DNA of 10,500 bases from DASPOJ01 sp050014395 (GTDB taxonomy: Bacteria; Acidobacteriota; Terriglobia; Acidiferrales; UBA7541): positions 1-10,500 of the forward strand of contig JBEKDK010000111.1 of NCBI GenBank assembly GCA_050014395.1, in the 5' to 3' direction. The notes under the pieces are model-generated. The model did no database searches. It saw only the letters and a list, made by a program, of their open reading frames with translations, and was not told where the DNA came from. Within the stretch, counting starts at the first letter, position 1, and every line of letters begins with the position of its first letter. This document shows, in pieces, positions 1 through 7,146 of this stretch. A program made the position numbers and the translations under genes.

Positions 1-1
1 C

Positions 2-1396
2 GAAGGCATCACCTTCACGGTGTACGGCAACAAAGAAGGCACCGAGCGAATTTTCCCCAACGATTTGGTGCCGCGAATCATCCCCGCCGGCGAATGGGCC
101 AAGATTGAAAAAGGATTGACGCAACGCATCACGGCGCTGAATATTTTTCTGAAGGACATTTATCACCAAGGCCAAATTCTGAGCGACGGCGTGGTGCCGC
201 GCGAACTGATTTACAGTTGCCGCCACTTCCGGCGCGAAATGCGCGAGCTGCAAGTTCCGCGCGACGTCTATGTGAGCGTCTGCGGCACGGATTTGGTGCG
301 GCTGCCGGGCAGTGAATTCGCCGTGCTGGAAGACAACTTGCGCGTGCCGAGCGGCGTTTCGTACATGCTGGCGAATCGCAAGGTGCTGAAGCGCGTTTTC
401 CCCACGCTGTTTCGCGATTACAACGTTTGCCCCGTCGACCATTATCCGCAAGCGCTGCTGGCCACGCTGCGCAGCCTGGCGCCGGCGAATTGGCCGACGC
501 AGCAAGACGCCGCGACCGTGCTGCTGACGCCGGGCGTGGCCAATTCCGCGTATTTCGAGCACACCTTCCTAGCGCAGCAGATGGGGATCGAATTGGTGGA
601 AGGCCGCGATCTGCTGGTGCACGACAACGTGGTGTACATGCGCACGACCGCCGGACTGCGCCGCGTGGACGTGATTTATCGCCGCGTGGACGACGACTTC
701 ATGGACCCGCTGTGCTTCCGGCCGGATTCAACGCTGGGCGTGCCCGGTTTGTTCAATGCCTATCGCGCTGGCAACGTGACGCTGGCGAACGCCATCGGCA
801 CCGGCGTGGCCGACGATAAAGCCGTGTATGCGTACGTGCCGGCGATCATCAAATATTATTTGGCCGAAGACGCGATCCTGCCGAATGTTCCGACGTATCT
901 GCTGAACGATGCATCGAGCCGCGCGATGGTGCTCGAAAAGTTGGACGAGATGGTGGTGAAGGCCGTGGGCGAATCCGGCGGTTACGGAATGCTGATCGGT
1001 CCGCACAGCACCGCGGCGCAGCGGGAGGAATTCCGCCAGCGCGTGCTGGCCGATCCGCGGAACTACATCGCGCAGCCGACGCTGGCGCTTTCGCGCGCGC
1101 CGTGCTTGATCGGAGACGACGTGGAATCGCGGCACATCGATCTGCGGCCGTACATTCTGTTCGGCGAAAAAGTTACGCTGGTGCCGGGCGGGTTGACGCG
1201 CGTGGCGCTGCCGAAAGGCTCGCTGGTCGTGAATTCCTCGCAGGGCGGAGGCAGCAAAGACACTTGGGTGCTGCGCGCCGAACAAACACGCGAGCCGGGG
1301 ATTACGCAGAAGTCTGCCGCGGACCTGGAAGAGGCCGCCGCGGATGCGCAGGCCCTGGATCGCGCGCGGCGCCCAGAGGGGAAGCTTAGGCAGTGA
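2..1396 (+). CDS. Circularly permuted ATP-grasp type 2 protein (DUF404/DUF407 family), 5'-partial
   Basis: The gene is open from the window edge, with Glu-Gly-Ile-Thr-Phe-Thr-Val-Tyr-Gly before the first possible internal start (GTG at 20). Family members carry this motif well inside the protein, so the true start lies upstream and perhaps 50 residues are missing. Visible family hallmarks are the LVPRIIPAGEW segment (65-97), the nucleotide-binding VVKAVGESGGYGM stretch (about 952-992), the RHIDLRPY acid/basic motif (1129-1152), and the C-terminal GGLTRVA, NSSQGGGSKDTWVL block (about 1189-1272). ATP-grasp enzymes form amide-type bonds through an acyl-phosphate. For this circularly permuted branch the substrate is not established, and peptide or amino-acid ligation has been predicted from gene neighbourhoods. 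It overlaps or nearly abuts the alpha-E gene, and a transglutaminase follows, which is the conserved order. The last ~30 residues are a low-conservation charged tail. Confidence 0.95.
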   Translation, partial: EGITFTVYGNKEGTERIFPNDLVPRIIPAGEWAKIEKGLTQRITALNIFLKDIYHQGQILSDGVVPRELIYSCRHFRREMRELQVPRDVYVSVCGTDLVRLPGSEFAVLEDNLRVPSGVSYMLANRKVLKRVFPTLFRDYNVCPVDHYPQALLATLRSLAPANWPTQQDAATVLLTPGVANSAYFEHTFLAQQMGIELVEGRDLLVHDNVVYMRTTAGLRRVDVIYRRVDDDFMDPLCFRPDSTLGVPGLFNAYRAGNVTLANAIGTGVADDKAVYAYVPAIIKYYLAEDAILPNVPTYLLNDASSRAMVLEKLDEMVVKAVGESGGYGMLIGPHSTAAQREEFRQRVLADPRNYIAQPTLALSRAPCLIGDDVESRHIDLRPYILFGEKVTLVPGGLTRVALPKGSLVVNSSQGGGSKDTWVLRAEQTREPGITQKSAADLEEAAADAQALDRARRPEGKLRQ

Positions 1397-1443
1397 GGCC
1401 ACCGAGGAGCTTCGATTCCCCGGCGGCCCAGCGAGATGCGGGA

Positions 1444-2403
1444 ATGCTATCGCGCGTCGCGGACAACCTGTACTGGATGAGCCGCTACCTGGAGCGGGCC
1501 GAGCACACGGCTCGCCTGGTGGACGTGGAACTCGAGTTGTGGCTCGATCAGGCGCAGCGCGCCGGGGCGGAGCGTTGGCGCTTCTTGCTCGCGGCGTTGC
1601 AGACGGCGCCGCCAGGCGAAGGGCCAGTGAGCGCGGCAAGCCTGGTCGAGACGCTGGTGTTCAATCGAACCAGGCCATCCTCGCTGGTTTCGTGCATCGC
1701 GGCGGCGCGGGAAAATCTGCGGCACGTGCGCGAACAGTGCAGCTCCGAAATGTGGGAACAACTGAACCGCTTGTACCTCAGCGTAATGGATAAACAGGCC
1801 GACGAGAGCCGCCACTTGAAATCGCACGCATTCCTGCGCGGCGTGCGCGACGGCGCTCACCTATTCCAGGGAATCACCGACGGCACGATGAGCCACGGCG
1901 AAGGCTGGCAATACATCCAGCTGGGGCGATACGTGGAGCGCACCGAAACGCTGGCTTCGCTGATCGGCGCGCATTTCGAGCGCTTGCCGCACAAGTCCGA
2001 CGAAGCGGTGGAGACCGCCGAGTATCTGGAATGGATCGGATTGCTGAAGGCCTGCGGCGCGTTTGAATCCTACTGCAAGGCGTACACGGCGGAGATTCGG
2101 CCGATGCAGGTGGCGGAATTCTTGATCCTGAACTCCGATTTCCCGCACTCCGTGAGATTTTCGGTGGATCGCGTGGAATCGGCGCTGAAAACCATCGCCA
2201 ATCTGACGGAACGAAAGGCGGGAATGCCCGCGCGCATTGCCGGCCGTCTGCGCGCGCAATTGAGCTTCAGCCAAATCGACGAGATTTTGGCCGCGGGCGC
2301 GCCGCTGTATTTGCGATCGATATCGCGCGAATGCGTGCAACTGCACGCCGCGATCCATCAAATCTATTTCGACTATCCGGTGGAATCGGAGTTGGCGTCG
2401 TGA
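1444..2403 (+). CDS. Alpha-E domain protein (DUF403)
   Basis: This 319-residue, mostly helical cytoplasmic protein is recognised by its N-terminus MLSRVADNLYWMSRYLERAE and by the internal GWQYIQLGRYVERTE motif (about 1906-1950). Both are typical of the alpha-E family. I chose ATG 1444 because family members begin with MLSRVA. A longer start, GTG 1393, would overlap the upstream stop by 4 bases (GTGA) and has GAGGGG at 1376-1381, so it is a real alternative that adds 17 residues. The biochemical function is unknown. The protein is nearly always encoded between or beside a circularly permuted ATP-grasp gene and a transglutaminase gene, and is presumed to act with them. Many Glu-Arg pairs and a HAAIHQIYFDYP C-terminal segment fit the family. 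No truncation or frameshift is seen. Confidence 0.94.
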   Translation: MLSRVADNLYWMSRYLERAEHTARLVDVELELWLDQAQRAGAERWRFLLAALQTAPPGEGPVSAASLVETLVFNRTRPSSLVSCIAAARENLRHVREQCSSEMWEQLNRLYLSVMDKQADESRHLKSHAFLRGVRDGAHLFQGITDGTMSHGEGWQYIQLGRYVERTETLASLIGAHFERLPHKSDEAVETAEYLEWIGLLKACGAFESYCKAYTAEIRPMQVAEFLILNSDFPHSVRFSVDRVESALKTIANLTERKAGMPARIAGRLRAQLSFSQIDEILAAGAPLYLRSISRECVQLHAAIHQIYFDYPVESELAS

Positions 2404-2446
2404 GCGCGGCGCCGGCGCGCGGCCTGGCAAAACGCGGGAGCGAAAT

Positions 2447-3403
2447 ATGGCCTATGCCATAAAGCACATCACGCGTTTCCGCTATGAACCCGAGGCGCGC
2501 GAGAGCGTGATGGAAGTGCGCATGCAGCCGCGCAGCGATGCGCAGCAACGTTGCGTCACGTTTTCGCTCGAGGTGAGCCCGCAGGCCAACATCATGTCCT
2601 ATCAAGACCACCTGGGGAACACGGTGCATCACTTCGATATTCCCGGCCGGCAGCGGCAAATCCAGGTGACCGCGCACGCCATCGTCGAGGTGCACGAGCC
2701 GCCGCCGATCGAATGGGGAGAAATTGTGAATTGGGAGGGCCTGGATGCGCGCGTGGCCGCGGGCGATTACTGGGACATGCTGCTGCCCAGCAGTTACGCC
2801 AAGCCCACCGAGTTGCTGCATGACCTCGAACGCGAACTAAGAATCGAGCGGCGCGACACGCCGATCGAAATGCTGCTGACGATCAACGAAGGCCTGAACC
2901 GCACGTTCGAGTACGCGCCGAACAGCACGCAGGTGGATTCTCCGATCGACGATGCGCTGCGCAGCCGGCGCGGGGTTTGCCAGGATTTCGCGCACGTGAT
3001 GATTGCGCTGGTGCGCGGGCTGCGGATTCCCTGCCGCTACGTGAGCGGATATCTTTATCACGCGGATAAAAAGGAAAAGCTGACGGCCGAAGGCGCCACG
3101 CACGCCTGGGTGGAGGCGTTTCTGCCCGATCTGGGCTGGGTGGCGTTTGATCCGACGAGCAATTTGACGGGCACCGAAAGGCACATCGCGATTGCGCTGG
3201 GCCGGGATTACGGCGACGTGCCGCCAACACGCGGAGTGTACAAAGGCGGCGGGGAAAGCGAGCTATCCGTGCTGGTGACGGTGACGCCCGCGGAATCGCC
3301 GGAGCCGGAAGACTTGCGGCCGGCGACCGTGATTCGCCGCAGCGCGCCTTACGATGCGGCGTCCGCCGAAGCGTTTCAGGATCAGCAGCAACAGCAGCAA
3401 TAG
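2447..3403 (+). CDS. Transglutaminase-like cysteine protease with bacterial transglutaminase N-terminal domain
   Basis: A 318-residue protein. Residues 1-85 match the beta-rich N-terminal domain found in bacterial transglutaminase-like proteins (AIKHITRFRYEPEARESVMEVRM region). The papain-like core follows, with the catalytic triad visible as Cys178 in RRGVCQDFAH, His219 in ATHAWVEAF and Asp235 in WVAFDPTSN. The start ATG has GGGAG six bases upstream. It lies 43 bases after the alpha-E stop, so it is very likely the third gene of the operon. Such proteins may hydrolyse or transfer amide bonds; in this neighbourhood a role in processing or attaching the product of the ATP-grasp enzyme has been predicted but not shown. 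There is no signal peptide, which fits cytoplasmic action. An oddity is the C-terminus, which ends in QDQQQQQQ encoded by alternating CAG/CAA codons. Confidence 0.95.
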   Translation: MAYAIKHITRFRYEPEARESVMEVRMQPRSDAQQRCVTFSLEVSPQANIMSYQDHLGNTVHHFDIPGRQRQIQVTAHAIVEVHEPPPIEWGEIVNWEGLDARVAAGDYWDMLLPSSYAKPTELLHDLERELRIERRDTPIEMLLTINEGLNRTFEYAPNSTQVDSPIDDALRSRRGVCQDFAHVMIALVRGLRIPCRYVSGYLYHADKKEKLTAEGATHAWVEAFLPDLGWVAFDPTSNLTGTERHIAIALGRDYGDVPPTRGVYKGGGESELSVLVTVTPAESPEPEDLRPATVIRRSAPYDAASAEAFQDQQQQQQ

Positions 3404-3625
3404 TTAAATGGCAAGAACAAGGGCCCGACTGAAGATCGAAAATTCGCTTGCATTCAACGCTGCTTTACTGCGGCCGGGCGACTACTCCGCGTCTGTCGCC
3501 AGTTGGCTTGGCGCGCGTAAGCGCTTGACAATGAAGAAGATCGGCTCAGTGCACGAGCGCCCGGTGCGCTAATGTAACCGAAAATTCACAATCCCGGATG
3601 TTGCGTTCCGGTAGAATGCCGCCCC
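3404..3625. other. Intergenic region after the ATP-grasp/alpha-E/transglutaminase operon
   Basis: These 222 bases separate the operon from the STAS gene. There is an inverted repeat GGCGAC (3477-3482) / GTCGCC (3495-3500) without a following T-run, so it is not a convincing intrinsic terminator. A consensus-like TTGACA sits at 3525-3530 but has no good -10 at 16-18 bases. A TAGAAT hexamer at 3612-3617 is placed to start transcription at or next to the STAS ATG. A 54-codon open frame (3408-3572, ATG to TAA) is present but has no ribosome binding site and looks like chance. Confidence 0.5.
3612..3617 (+). promoter_or_regulatory. Candidate -10 element of the STAS gene
   Basis: TAGAAT lies eight bases before the ATG at 3626, so a transcript would start at or one or two bases before the initiation codon. 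The best upstream match to a -35 is TTCACA (3585-3590), but the 21-base spacer is long. Weak call. Confidence 0.25.
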
Positions 3626-3973
3626 ATGATCAACGAAATCCTTGAAATGCAAAGCCAAGCGGGATCGAAGGACGGCGAACGAATCATTCGCCTTACCGGT
3701 GTGCTGACGATTCACACGTTGTTCAATTTCCAATCGGCGGTGCGCGCGGAGACTTCGCCGGCGCTGGTGCTGGATTTTAGCGGCGTGTCGTACGTGGATT
3801 CCGCGGGGTTGGGCGCGATTGTCGGGGCGCTGCTTTCCTACCAGAAAGCCGGACGAAAATTCCTGCTGGCCGGCGTGAACGACCGCGTGACCGCGCTGAT
3901 GAGCATGACCAACGTTCAGAAGATGATGCCGACTTTTGCGAGCGTCGAACTGGCCGAAGCTTCGCTGAGCTAG
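3626..3973 (+). CDS. STAS-domain anti-sigma-factor antagonist (SpoIIAA/RsbV-like)
   Basis: A 115-residue single-domain protein. The STAS signature is clear: LVLDFSGVSYVDSAGLGAI (residues 47-65), with Ser59 in the D-S-A-G-L loop at the position normally phosphorylated by a partner anti-sigma kinase. The unphosphorylated form of such proteins binds the anti-sigma factor and frees the sigma factor. No kinase, phosphatase or alternative sigma gene is adjacent, so the partner must be encoded elsewhere. The length matches the family. The start at ATG 3626 has no Shine-Dalgarno sequence; a -10-like TAGAAT at 3612-3617 raises the possibility of a leaderless transcript. An alternative start is the in-frame ATG at 3647, also without a clear ribosome binding site. 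It converges with the minus-strand genes to the right. Confidence 0.92.
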   Translation: MINEILEMQSQAGSKDGERIIRLTGVLTIHTLFNFQSAVRAETSPALVLDFSGVSYVDSAGLGAIVGALLSYQKAGRKFLLAGVNDRVTALMSMTNVQKMMPTFASVELAEASLS

Positions 3974-4129
3974 CGCCGCCCGCGCTTCCGCGTCTGAAAA
4001 CGCACTTTCCCCCCAACGCAGCCAGTGGATTCACGGAACGAAACACTTGTGCGTCAATCCATTCGATCGGCGCAATCGGCAAAAAATGTCGGGAGGAAGA
4101 TCGAACGGTTCGGTTGCCCCGGCGGCAAG

Positions 4130-4345
4130 TCAGTTCTTCGGCAGTTCGAGTGGCTCAAGCGGCTCGAGTGGTTCGAGCGGTTCGAGAGGACCGTCGAGGG
4201 GTTCGAGCGGCACCAGTTCGTCCGTGGACGAGATGTCGGTGCCTTCACGCTTGGCTAGTTTTTTCTGCGCGCGGCGTTCAGCCTTTGCGCGCGCCTTTTC
4301 CTGCCGTTTCATTTCTTTTTGACGCTTCTGGAATGTGATGGCCAT
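4130..4345 (-). CDS. Small basic protein with a C-terminal (Pro-Leu-Glu) repeat tail, function unknown
   Basis: A 71-residue protein starting MAITFQKRQKEMKRQEKA. The start at 4345 is decided by a perfect AGGAGG (complement of 4352-4357) five bases upstream; the frame stays open for 19 more codons but without a comparable site. Residues 1-34 are dominated by Lys, Arg, Glu, Gln and Ala and should form a charged helix or short coiled coil. The second half is acidic and proline-rich, with five tandem Pro-Leu-Glu units near the C-terminus (encoded at 4145-4189), preceded by PLEPLDG. The repeat is also visible in DNA as a 9-base period. I do not recognise a defined family, though I have the impression that similar short KRQKE proteins occur in Acidobacteriota. 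It lies 81 bases downstream of the RNA-binding protein gene on the same strand and could be co-transcribed. Confidence 0.75.
   Translation of the reverse strand: MAITFQKRQKEMKRQEKARAKAERRAQKKLAKREGTDISSTDELVPLEPLDGPLEPLEPLEPLEPLELPKN
4145..4189 (-). repeat. 9-base tandem repeat encoding Pro-Leu-Glu units
   Basis: Five copies of a 9-base unit of the form CC(N)-CT(C/T)-GA(A/G) on the minus strand encode five consecutive Pro-Leu-Glu triplets. Third positions vary (CCT/CCG/CCA, CTC/CTT, GAA/GAG), so the protein repeat is better conserved than the DNA. This suggests selection on the peptide rather than a very recent slippage event. Confidence 0.85.
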
Positions 4346-4426
4346 CGTGGGCCTCCTGAATTTCGAGATGGGCGTAGCGCCGCCGCGACCGGCAAACGCC
4401 ACGAAGGGTCAGCGAACGGCGCGCCG

Positions 4427-4813
4427 TTACCAGCGCGGTTCGCGCGGCGCGCGCGCAGCACCGCGATAATCTTCATTCGAAAAACCGCCGCCCCGGCCAC
4501 GTCCCCCGCCACCGCCGGGACCGCGTCCGCCACCGCCACCGCCCGGGCCACCGCGTCCGCCGCCTTCAGCCTTGGGGCGCGCTTCGTTCACCTTGAGGTT
4601 GCGGCCACCGAAATCCTTGCCGTCGAGCGCTGCGATGGCCTTGGTGGCCTCATCGTCATTCGGCATTTCGACAAATGCGAAACCACGGGCGCGGCCGGTC
4701 TCGCGGTCCATCACGATGTGGATTCGCGTGACTTGGCCGAAGGGCTGGAACAGCGTTTGCAAATCGCTTTCGGTGGTCTGGAAGCTCATATTGCCGACAA
4801 ACAGATTCTTCAT
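4427..4813 (-). CDS. RRM-type RNA-binding protein with glycine-rich C-terminal tail
   Basis: A 128-residue protein with one RNA recognition motif in residues 2-78. RNP2 is LFVGNM (4-9) and RNP1 is RGFAFVEM (43-50), with the aromatic residues Phe5, Phe45 and Phe47 that stack on RNA bases. Residues 84-112 are a Gly/Arg-rich low-complexity tail (GGGRGG-type), followed by a short FSNEDYRG end. This architecture matches the bacterial RRM-Gly proteins known from cyanobacteria and other phyla, several of which are cold-induced. The start ATG has AAGGAG (complement of 4821-4826) seven bases upstream. It is encoded downstream of rpoD on the same strand after a 150-base gap, so it may have its own promoter. 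The function is probably RNA chaperone or post-transcriptional regulator. Confidence 0.95.
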   Translation of the reverse strand: MKNLFVGNMSFQTTESDLQTLFQPFGQVTRIHIVMDRETGRARGFAFVEMPNDDEATKAIAALDGKDFGGRNLKVNEARPKAEGGGRGGPGGGGGGRGPGGGGGRGRGGGFSNEDYRGAARAPREPRW

Positions 4814-4892
4814 TCTGGGTCTCCTTGATCCTGCCCCGTCCTTGCCCGTCTTTTCTGGCCCGTAGCGAAGTTCACGAATCTTGGCGTTCTGT

Positions 4893-4919
4893 GCGGGCGT
4901 TTCGCTAGCGCATACCCGC
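4893..4919 (-). other. Inverted repeat between rpoD and the RRM gene
   Basis: GCGGG (4893-4897) pairs with CCCGC (4915-4919), and the interior contains a self-complementary CGCTAGCG. It lies 45 bases past the rpoD stop and could slow or end transcription, but no T-run follows on either strand, so I do not call it a terminator. Confidence 0.3.
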
Positions 4920-4963
4920 GGAATATTTTGGGCGCCGAGCCGCCGCGGAATCGAAAGACATCG

Positions 4964-6682
4964 TCACAGCGAGCCTTCGAGGAAAACCCGGAGCTTACTC
5001 GAGCGCGAAGGATGGCGCAGCTTGCGCAAAGCCTTGGCTTCGATCTGGCGAATGCGCTCGCGCGTCACGGCGAAGGATTGGCCGACTTCCTCGAGCGTGC
5101 GCTCGTTGCCGCCATCCAGACCGAAGCGCATCTTGATGATGCGCTCTTCGCGCGGCGTCAGCGTCTTCAGCATCGAAGCCGTCTGTTCCTTCAGGTTCAA
5201 GCTGATCACTGCTTCGGCCGGAGACACGACGGCCTTATCCTCAATGAAATCGCCCAAGTGCGAATCTTCCTCTTCGCCGATGGGGGTTTCGAGAGAGATG
5301 GGCTGCTGCGCGAGCTGCTTGATCTTGCGCACGCGATCGACAGGCACGCTCATGCGCTTGGCGATTTCTTCGGAGGTAGGCTCGCGGCCAAGTTCCTGCA
5401 CGAGTTGGCGGCTGGTCCGCACCTGCTTATTGATCGTTTCGATCATGTGCACAGGAACGCGGATGGTGCGCGCCTGATCGGCGATGGCGCGCGTGATGGC
5501 CTGACGAATCCACCAGGTGGCGTACGTGGAGAATTTGTAACCGCGGCGCCATTCGAATTTTTCGGCGGCCTTCATCAGGCCGATATTGCCTTCCTGAATC
5601 AAGTCCAGAAATTGCAGGCCGTGGTAGGTGTACTTCTTGGCGATGGACACAACCAAGCGCAGGTTCGCTTCGGTGAGTTCTTTTTTGGCCTGTTCGGCTT
5701 CGGCTTCGCCGCGCAAGATCAAATTGAGCGTGCGCTTCAGGCCGGTCAGGCCGACTTCGCTGGATTCTTCGATCTCCCGGACTTCGGCGCGGCGGGCGCG
5801 CAATTCCTCGCGCGCTCCGGCGGCGACGTCGCCGCGAGAAGCATCAACGCGGCGCTCGAGACGTATCACTTCGCGTTCGAGTGTGTGCAGGCGCTCGACG
5901 GTCTGGCGCACAATGTCAATCAACCGCTTGCGCTCGCGCGGATTGAAGCCGATCGAACGGACCAGCAGCGACATTTCAATTCGCGTGCGCGCTAGCTGAC
6001 GCCGCGCGCGCATCAGGCCACGCGCTTTTAAGCGCGGCTGGCGAACTAATCGCGCCGCCTGTTTGCGCCCGATTTCGAAGTGCTTTTCGATTTTGCCGAT
6101 GATCTTCTGCGTTTGGCGCGCGCGTTCCTCGACAATGTCGTCGGTCAGCTCTTCCTGATCGAACTGCACGATGTCTTTGATCGAGCGCGTGCCTTTGCGC
6201 AGCTCTTCGCCGGCGGCCAACAAATTCTTGAGGACCAGCGGGGAGCGAGAAATCGTCTTGAGGACGAGCAACTGCCCGCGCTCGATGCGCTTGGCAAGCG
6301 CCACTTCGCCCTGGCGCTTGAGCAGCGGCGCCGATCCCATTTCGCGGAGGTACAGGCGGACCGGGTCCTCGGTTTTCGAAAGCGTGCCCGGTGTCAGGTC
6401 GAGTTCGGCGTCGTCATTGACGGCAGCCTCTTCCTTGGGCTCCGCTTCGGCGACTTCGACTTCTCCGGACGCCGCAAGAGCGGCCTTGGCGCTGAACAGA
6501 TCTTCGTAGATGTTGATGCCGTAGCGCTCGAAGGTCGAAAGCAGATCTTCCATGTCTTCGGCCGAATGAATCTCCGGCGGAAGCATGTTATTCACATCGT
6601 CGTAGAGCAAATAGCCGCGTTCCTTACCGAGAGTGATAAGGCTGCGGACCTGCTCGTATTTTTCTTCAATCGCCAGCGACAC
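4964..6682 (-). CDS. rpoD: RNA polymerase primary sigma factor RpoD (sigma-70)
   Basis: A 572-residue group 1 sigma factor. Region 1.1 spans about residues 1-65 (LITLGKERGYLLYDDVNNMLP), region 1.2 about 105-135 (DPVRLYLREMG), and a long arginine- and glutamate-rich non-conserved region runs to about 335. Region 2 covers 337-408 (NLRLVVSIAKKY, DLIQEGNIGLMKA, FSTYATWWIRQAITRAI), region 3 about 412-490, and region 4 about 497-565 with the -35-binding helix-turn-helix TLEEVGQSFAVTRERIRQIE. It directs core polymerase to most housekeeping promoters. The start is GTG 6682, with GGGGAG (complement of 6689-6694) six bases upstream. It lies 48 bases downstream of a small unrecognised gene on the same strand and may share its transcript. 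The dnaG gene that often precedes rpoD is not here. No disruption is seen. Confidence 0.98.
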   Translation of the reverse strand: MSLAIEEKYEQVRSLITLGKERGYLLYDDVNNMLPPEIHSAEDMEDLLSTFERYGINIYEDLFSAKAALAASGEVEVAEAEPKEEAAVNDDAELDLTPGTLSKTEDPVRLYLREMGSAPLLKRQGEVALAKRIERGQLLVLKTISRSPLVLKNLLAAGEELRKGTRSIKDIVQFDQEELTDDIVEERARQTQKIIGKIEKHFEIGRKQAARLVRQPRLKARGLMRARRQLARTRIEMSLLVRSIGFNPRERKRLIDIVRQTVERLHTLEREVIRLERRVDASRGDVAAGAREELRARRAEVREIEESSEVGLTGLKRTLNLILRGEAEAEQAKKELTEANLRLVVSIAKKYTYHGLQFLDLIQEGNIGLMKAAEKFEWRRGYKFSTYATWWIRQAITRAIADQARTIRVPVHMIETINKQVRTSRQLVQELGREPTSEEIAKRMSVPVDRVRKIKQLAQQPISLETPIGEEEDSHLGDFIEDKAVVSPAEAVISLNLKEQTASMLKTLTPREERIIKMRFGLDGGNERTLEEVGQSFAVTRERIRQIEAKALRKLRHPSRSSKLRVFLEGSL

Positions 6683-6730
6683 AGGAATCTCCCCGTCCAG
6701 AACGGCTTCGGCGAAGCGGCTTCGGGACGC

Positions 6731-7039
6731 TTATTGGGCCCGCTGCGGCGTAAAGCCGCGCGGTTTTTTGGGCTTGCGGGCCTCGTGATACTCAGCGAGC
6801 TCCGCGTCGGTGACGCAAAAATGCGTAGTCGGAGGATCGTTCGGAATCAAGGCCAGTTCTCGATGTAGCCGCAGCGAACAGATATCCGGCGCATCCTGAT
6901 AGCGCGCTCGATGAGAGACAAAGGCTTCATTGGCAATGCTCATCGTGTATTCGAGCGGATCGCTCGTTTCCCCTCGCACGGTGAACGTATATTCGCGGAC
7001 TTGGGCTTTAGCCTCAAATCCAACGTACTTGACGATCAT
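6731..7039 (-). CDS. Hypothetical protein upstream of rpoD
   Basis: A 102-residue soluble protein that I do not recognise. I chose ATG 7039 because AGGTGAG lies about six bases upstream; a GTG at 7051 would add four residues (Met-Ser-Asp-Pro) and has a less well placed site. The N-terminal half alternates charged and hydrophobic residues (KAQVREYTFTVRGE), suggesting a beta-rich fold. The middle contains DICSLRLHRELAL and a TTHFCVTDAELAEYHEARKPKK segment, and the last ~15 residues are basic and probably disordered. It has no signal peptide or membrane segment. It reads into rpoD with a 48-base gap, so co-transcription is likely. Its upstream neighbour, the cold-shock gene, ends in a strong terminator, so it should have its own promoter in 7040-7104, where I see no convincing match. 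Confidence 0.75.
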   Translation of the reverse strand: MIVKYVGFEAKAQVREYTFTVRGETSDPLEYTMSIANEAFVSHRARYQDAPDICSLRLHRELALIPNDPPTTHFCVTDAELAEYHEARKPKKPRGFTPQRAQ

Positions 7040-7104
7040 GGGATCACTCACCTGACACCTGCTAACTTCCCCCGGAACAACTAAAGCAGGACGATGAGCC
7101 TACG

Positions 7105-7139
7105 AAAAAGGGGCGAGCCAGCGGGCCGCCGGCTCGCCC
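7105..7139 (-). terminator. Rho-independent terminator of the cold-shock gene
   Basis: On the minus strand, GGGCGAGCCGGC (complement of 7128-7139) pairs with GCTGGCTCGCCC (complement of 7111-7122). This gives a 12-base stem with one G-T wobble and a five-base loop, followed by C and five Ts (7105-7109). It begins eight bases after the csp stop codon. Confidence 0.88.
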
Positions 7140-7146
7140 ACCGAGG

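Noticed and set aside
728..1639. 303-codon open frame on the minus strand
   Set aside because: It lies across the ATP-grasp and alpha-E genes, both certain from conserved motifs, and its translation is an Arg/Ala/His-rich composition typical of an antisense shadow in GC-rich DNA.
3408..3572. 54-codon open frame (ATG to TAA) right after the transglutaminase stop
   Set aside because: It has no ribosome binding site, uses rare codons (AGA, AGG, TTA) unlike its neighbours, and shows no recognisable features. It is likely chance, though a conservation check would settle it.
4141..4210. Short-period repeat array considered as a CRISPR or VNTR
   Set aside because: The unit is 9 bases in phase with codons and has no spacers, so it is a coding repeat and not a CRISPR array.
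4047..4322. Ser/Gly-repeat open frame on the plus strand (SSGSSGSSGS-type)
   Set aside because: It is the antisense reading of the Pro-Leu-Glu repeat. The minus-strand gene has a perfect AGGAGG and a sensible N-terminus, and this one has neither.
4415..4428. Perfect 14-base palindrome AACGGCGCGCCGTT overlapping the RRM gene stop codon
   Set aside because: It was considered as a terminator or operator, but there is no T-run and no loop, and such short GC palindromes are common in GC-rich DNA.
4928..5995. 355-codon open frame on the plus strand
   Set aside because: It is wholly antisense to rpoD and its RRM-side flank. The product shows no recognisable domain and the length is explained by biased codon use in rpoD.
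6080..6868. 262-codon open frame on the plus strand
   Set aside because: It is antisense to the 5' half of rpoD and the hypothetical gene before it, with shadow-like composition and no ribosome binding site.
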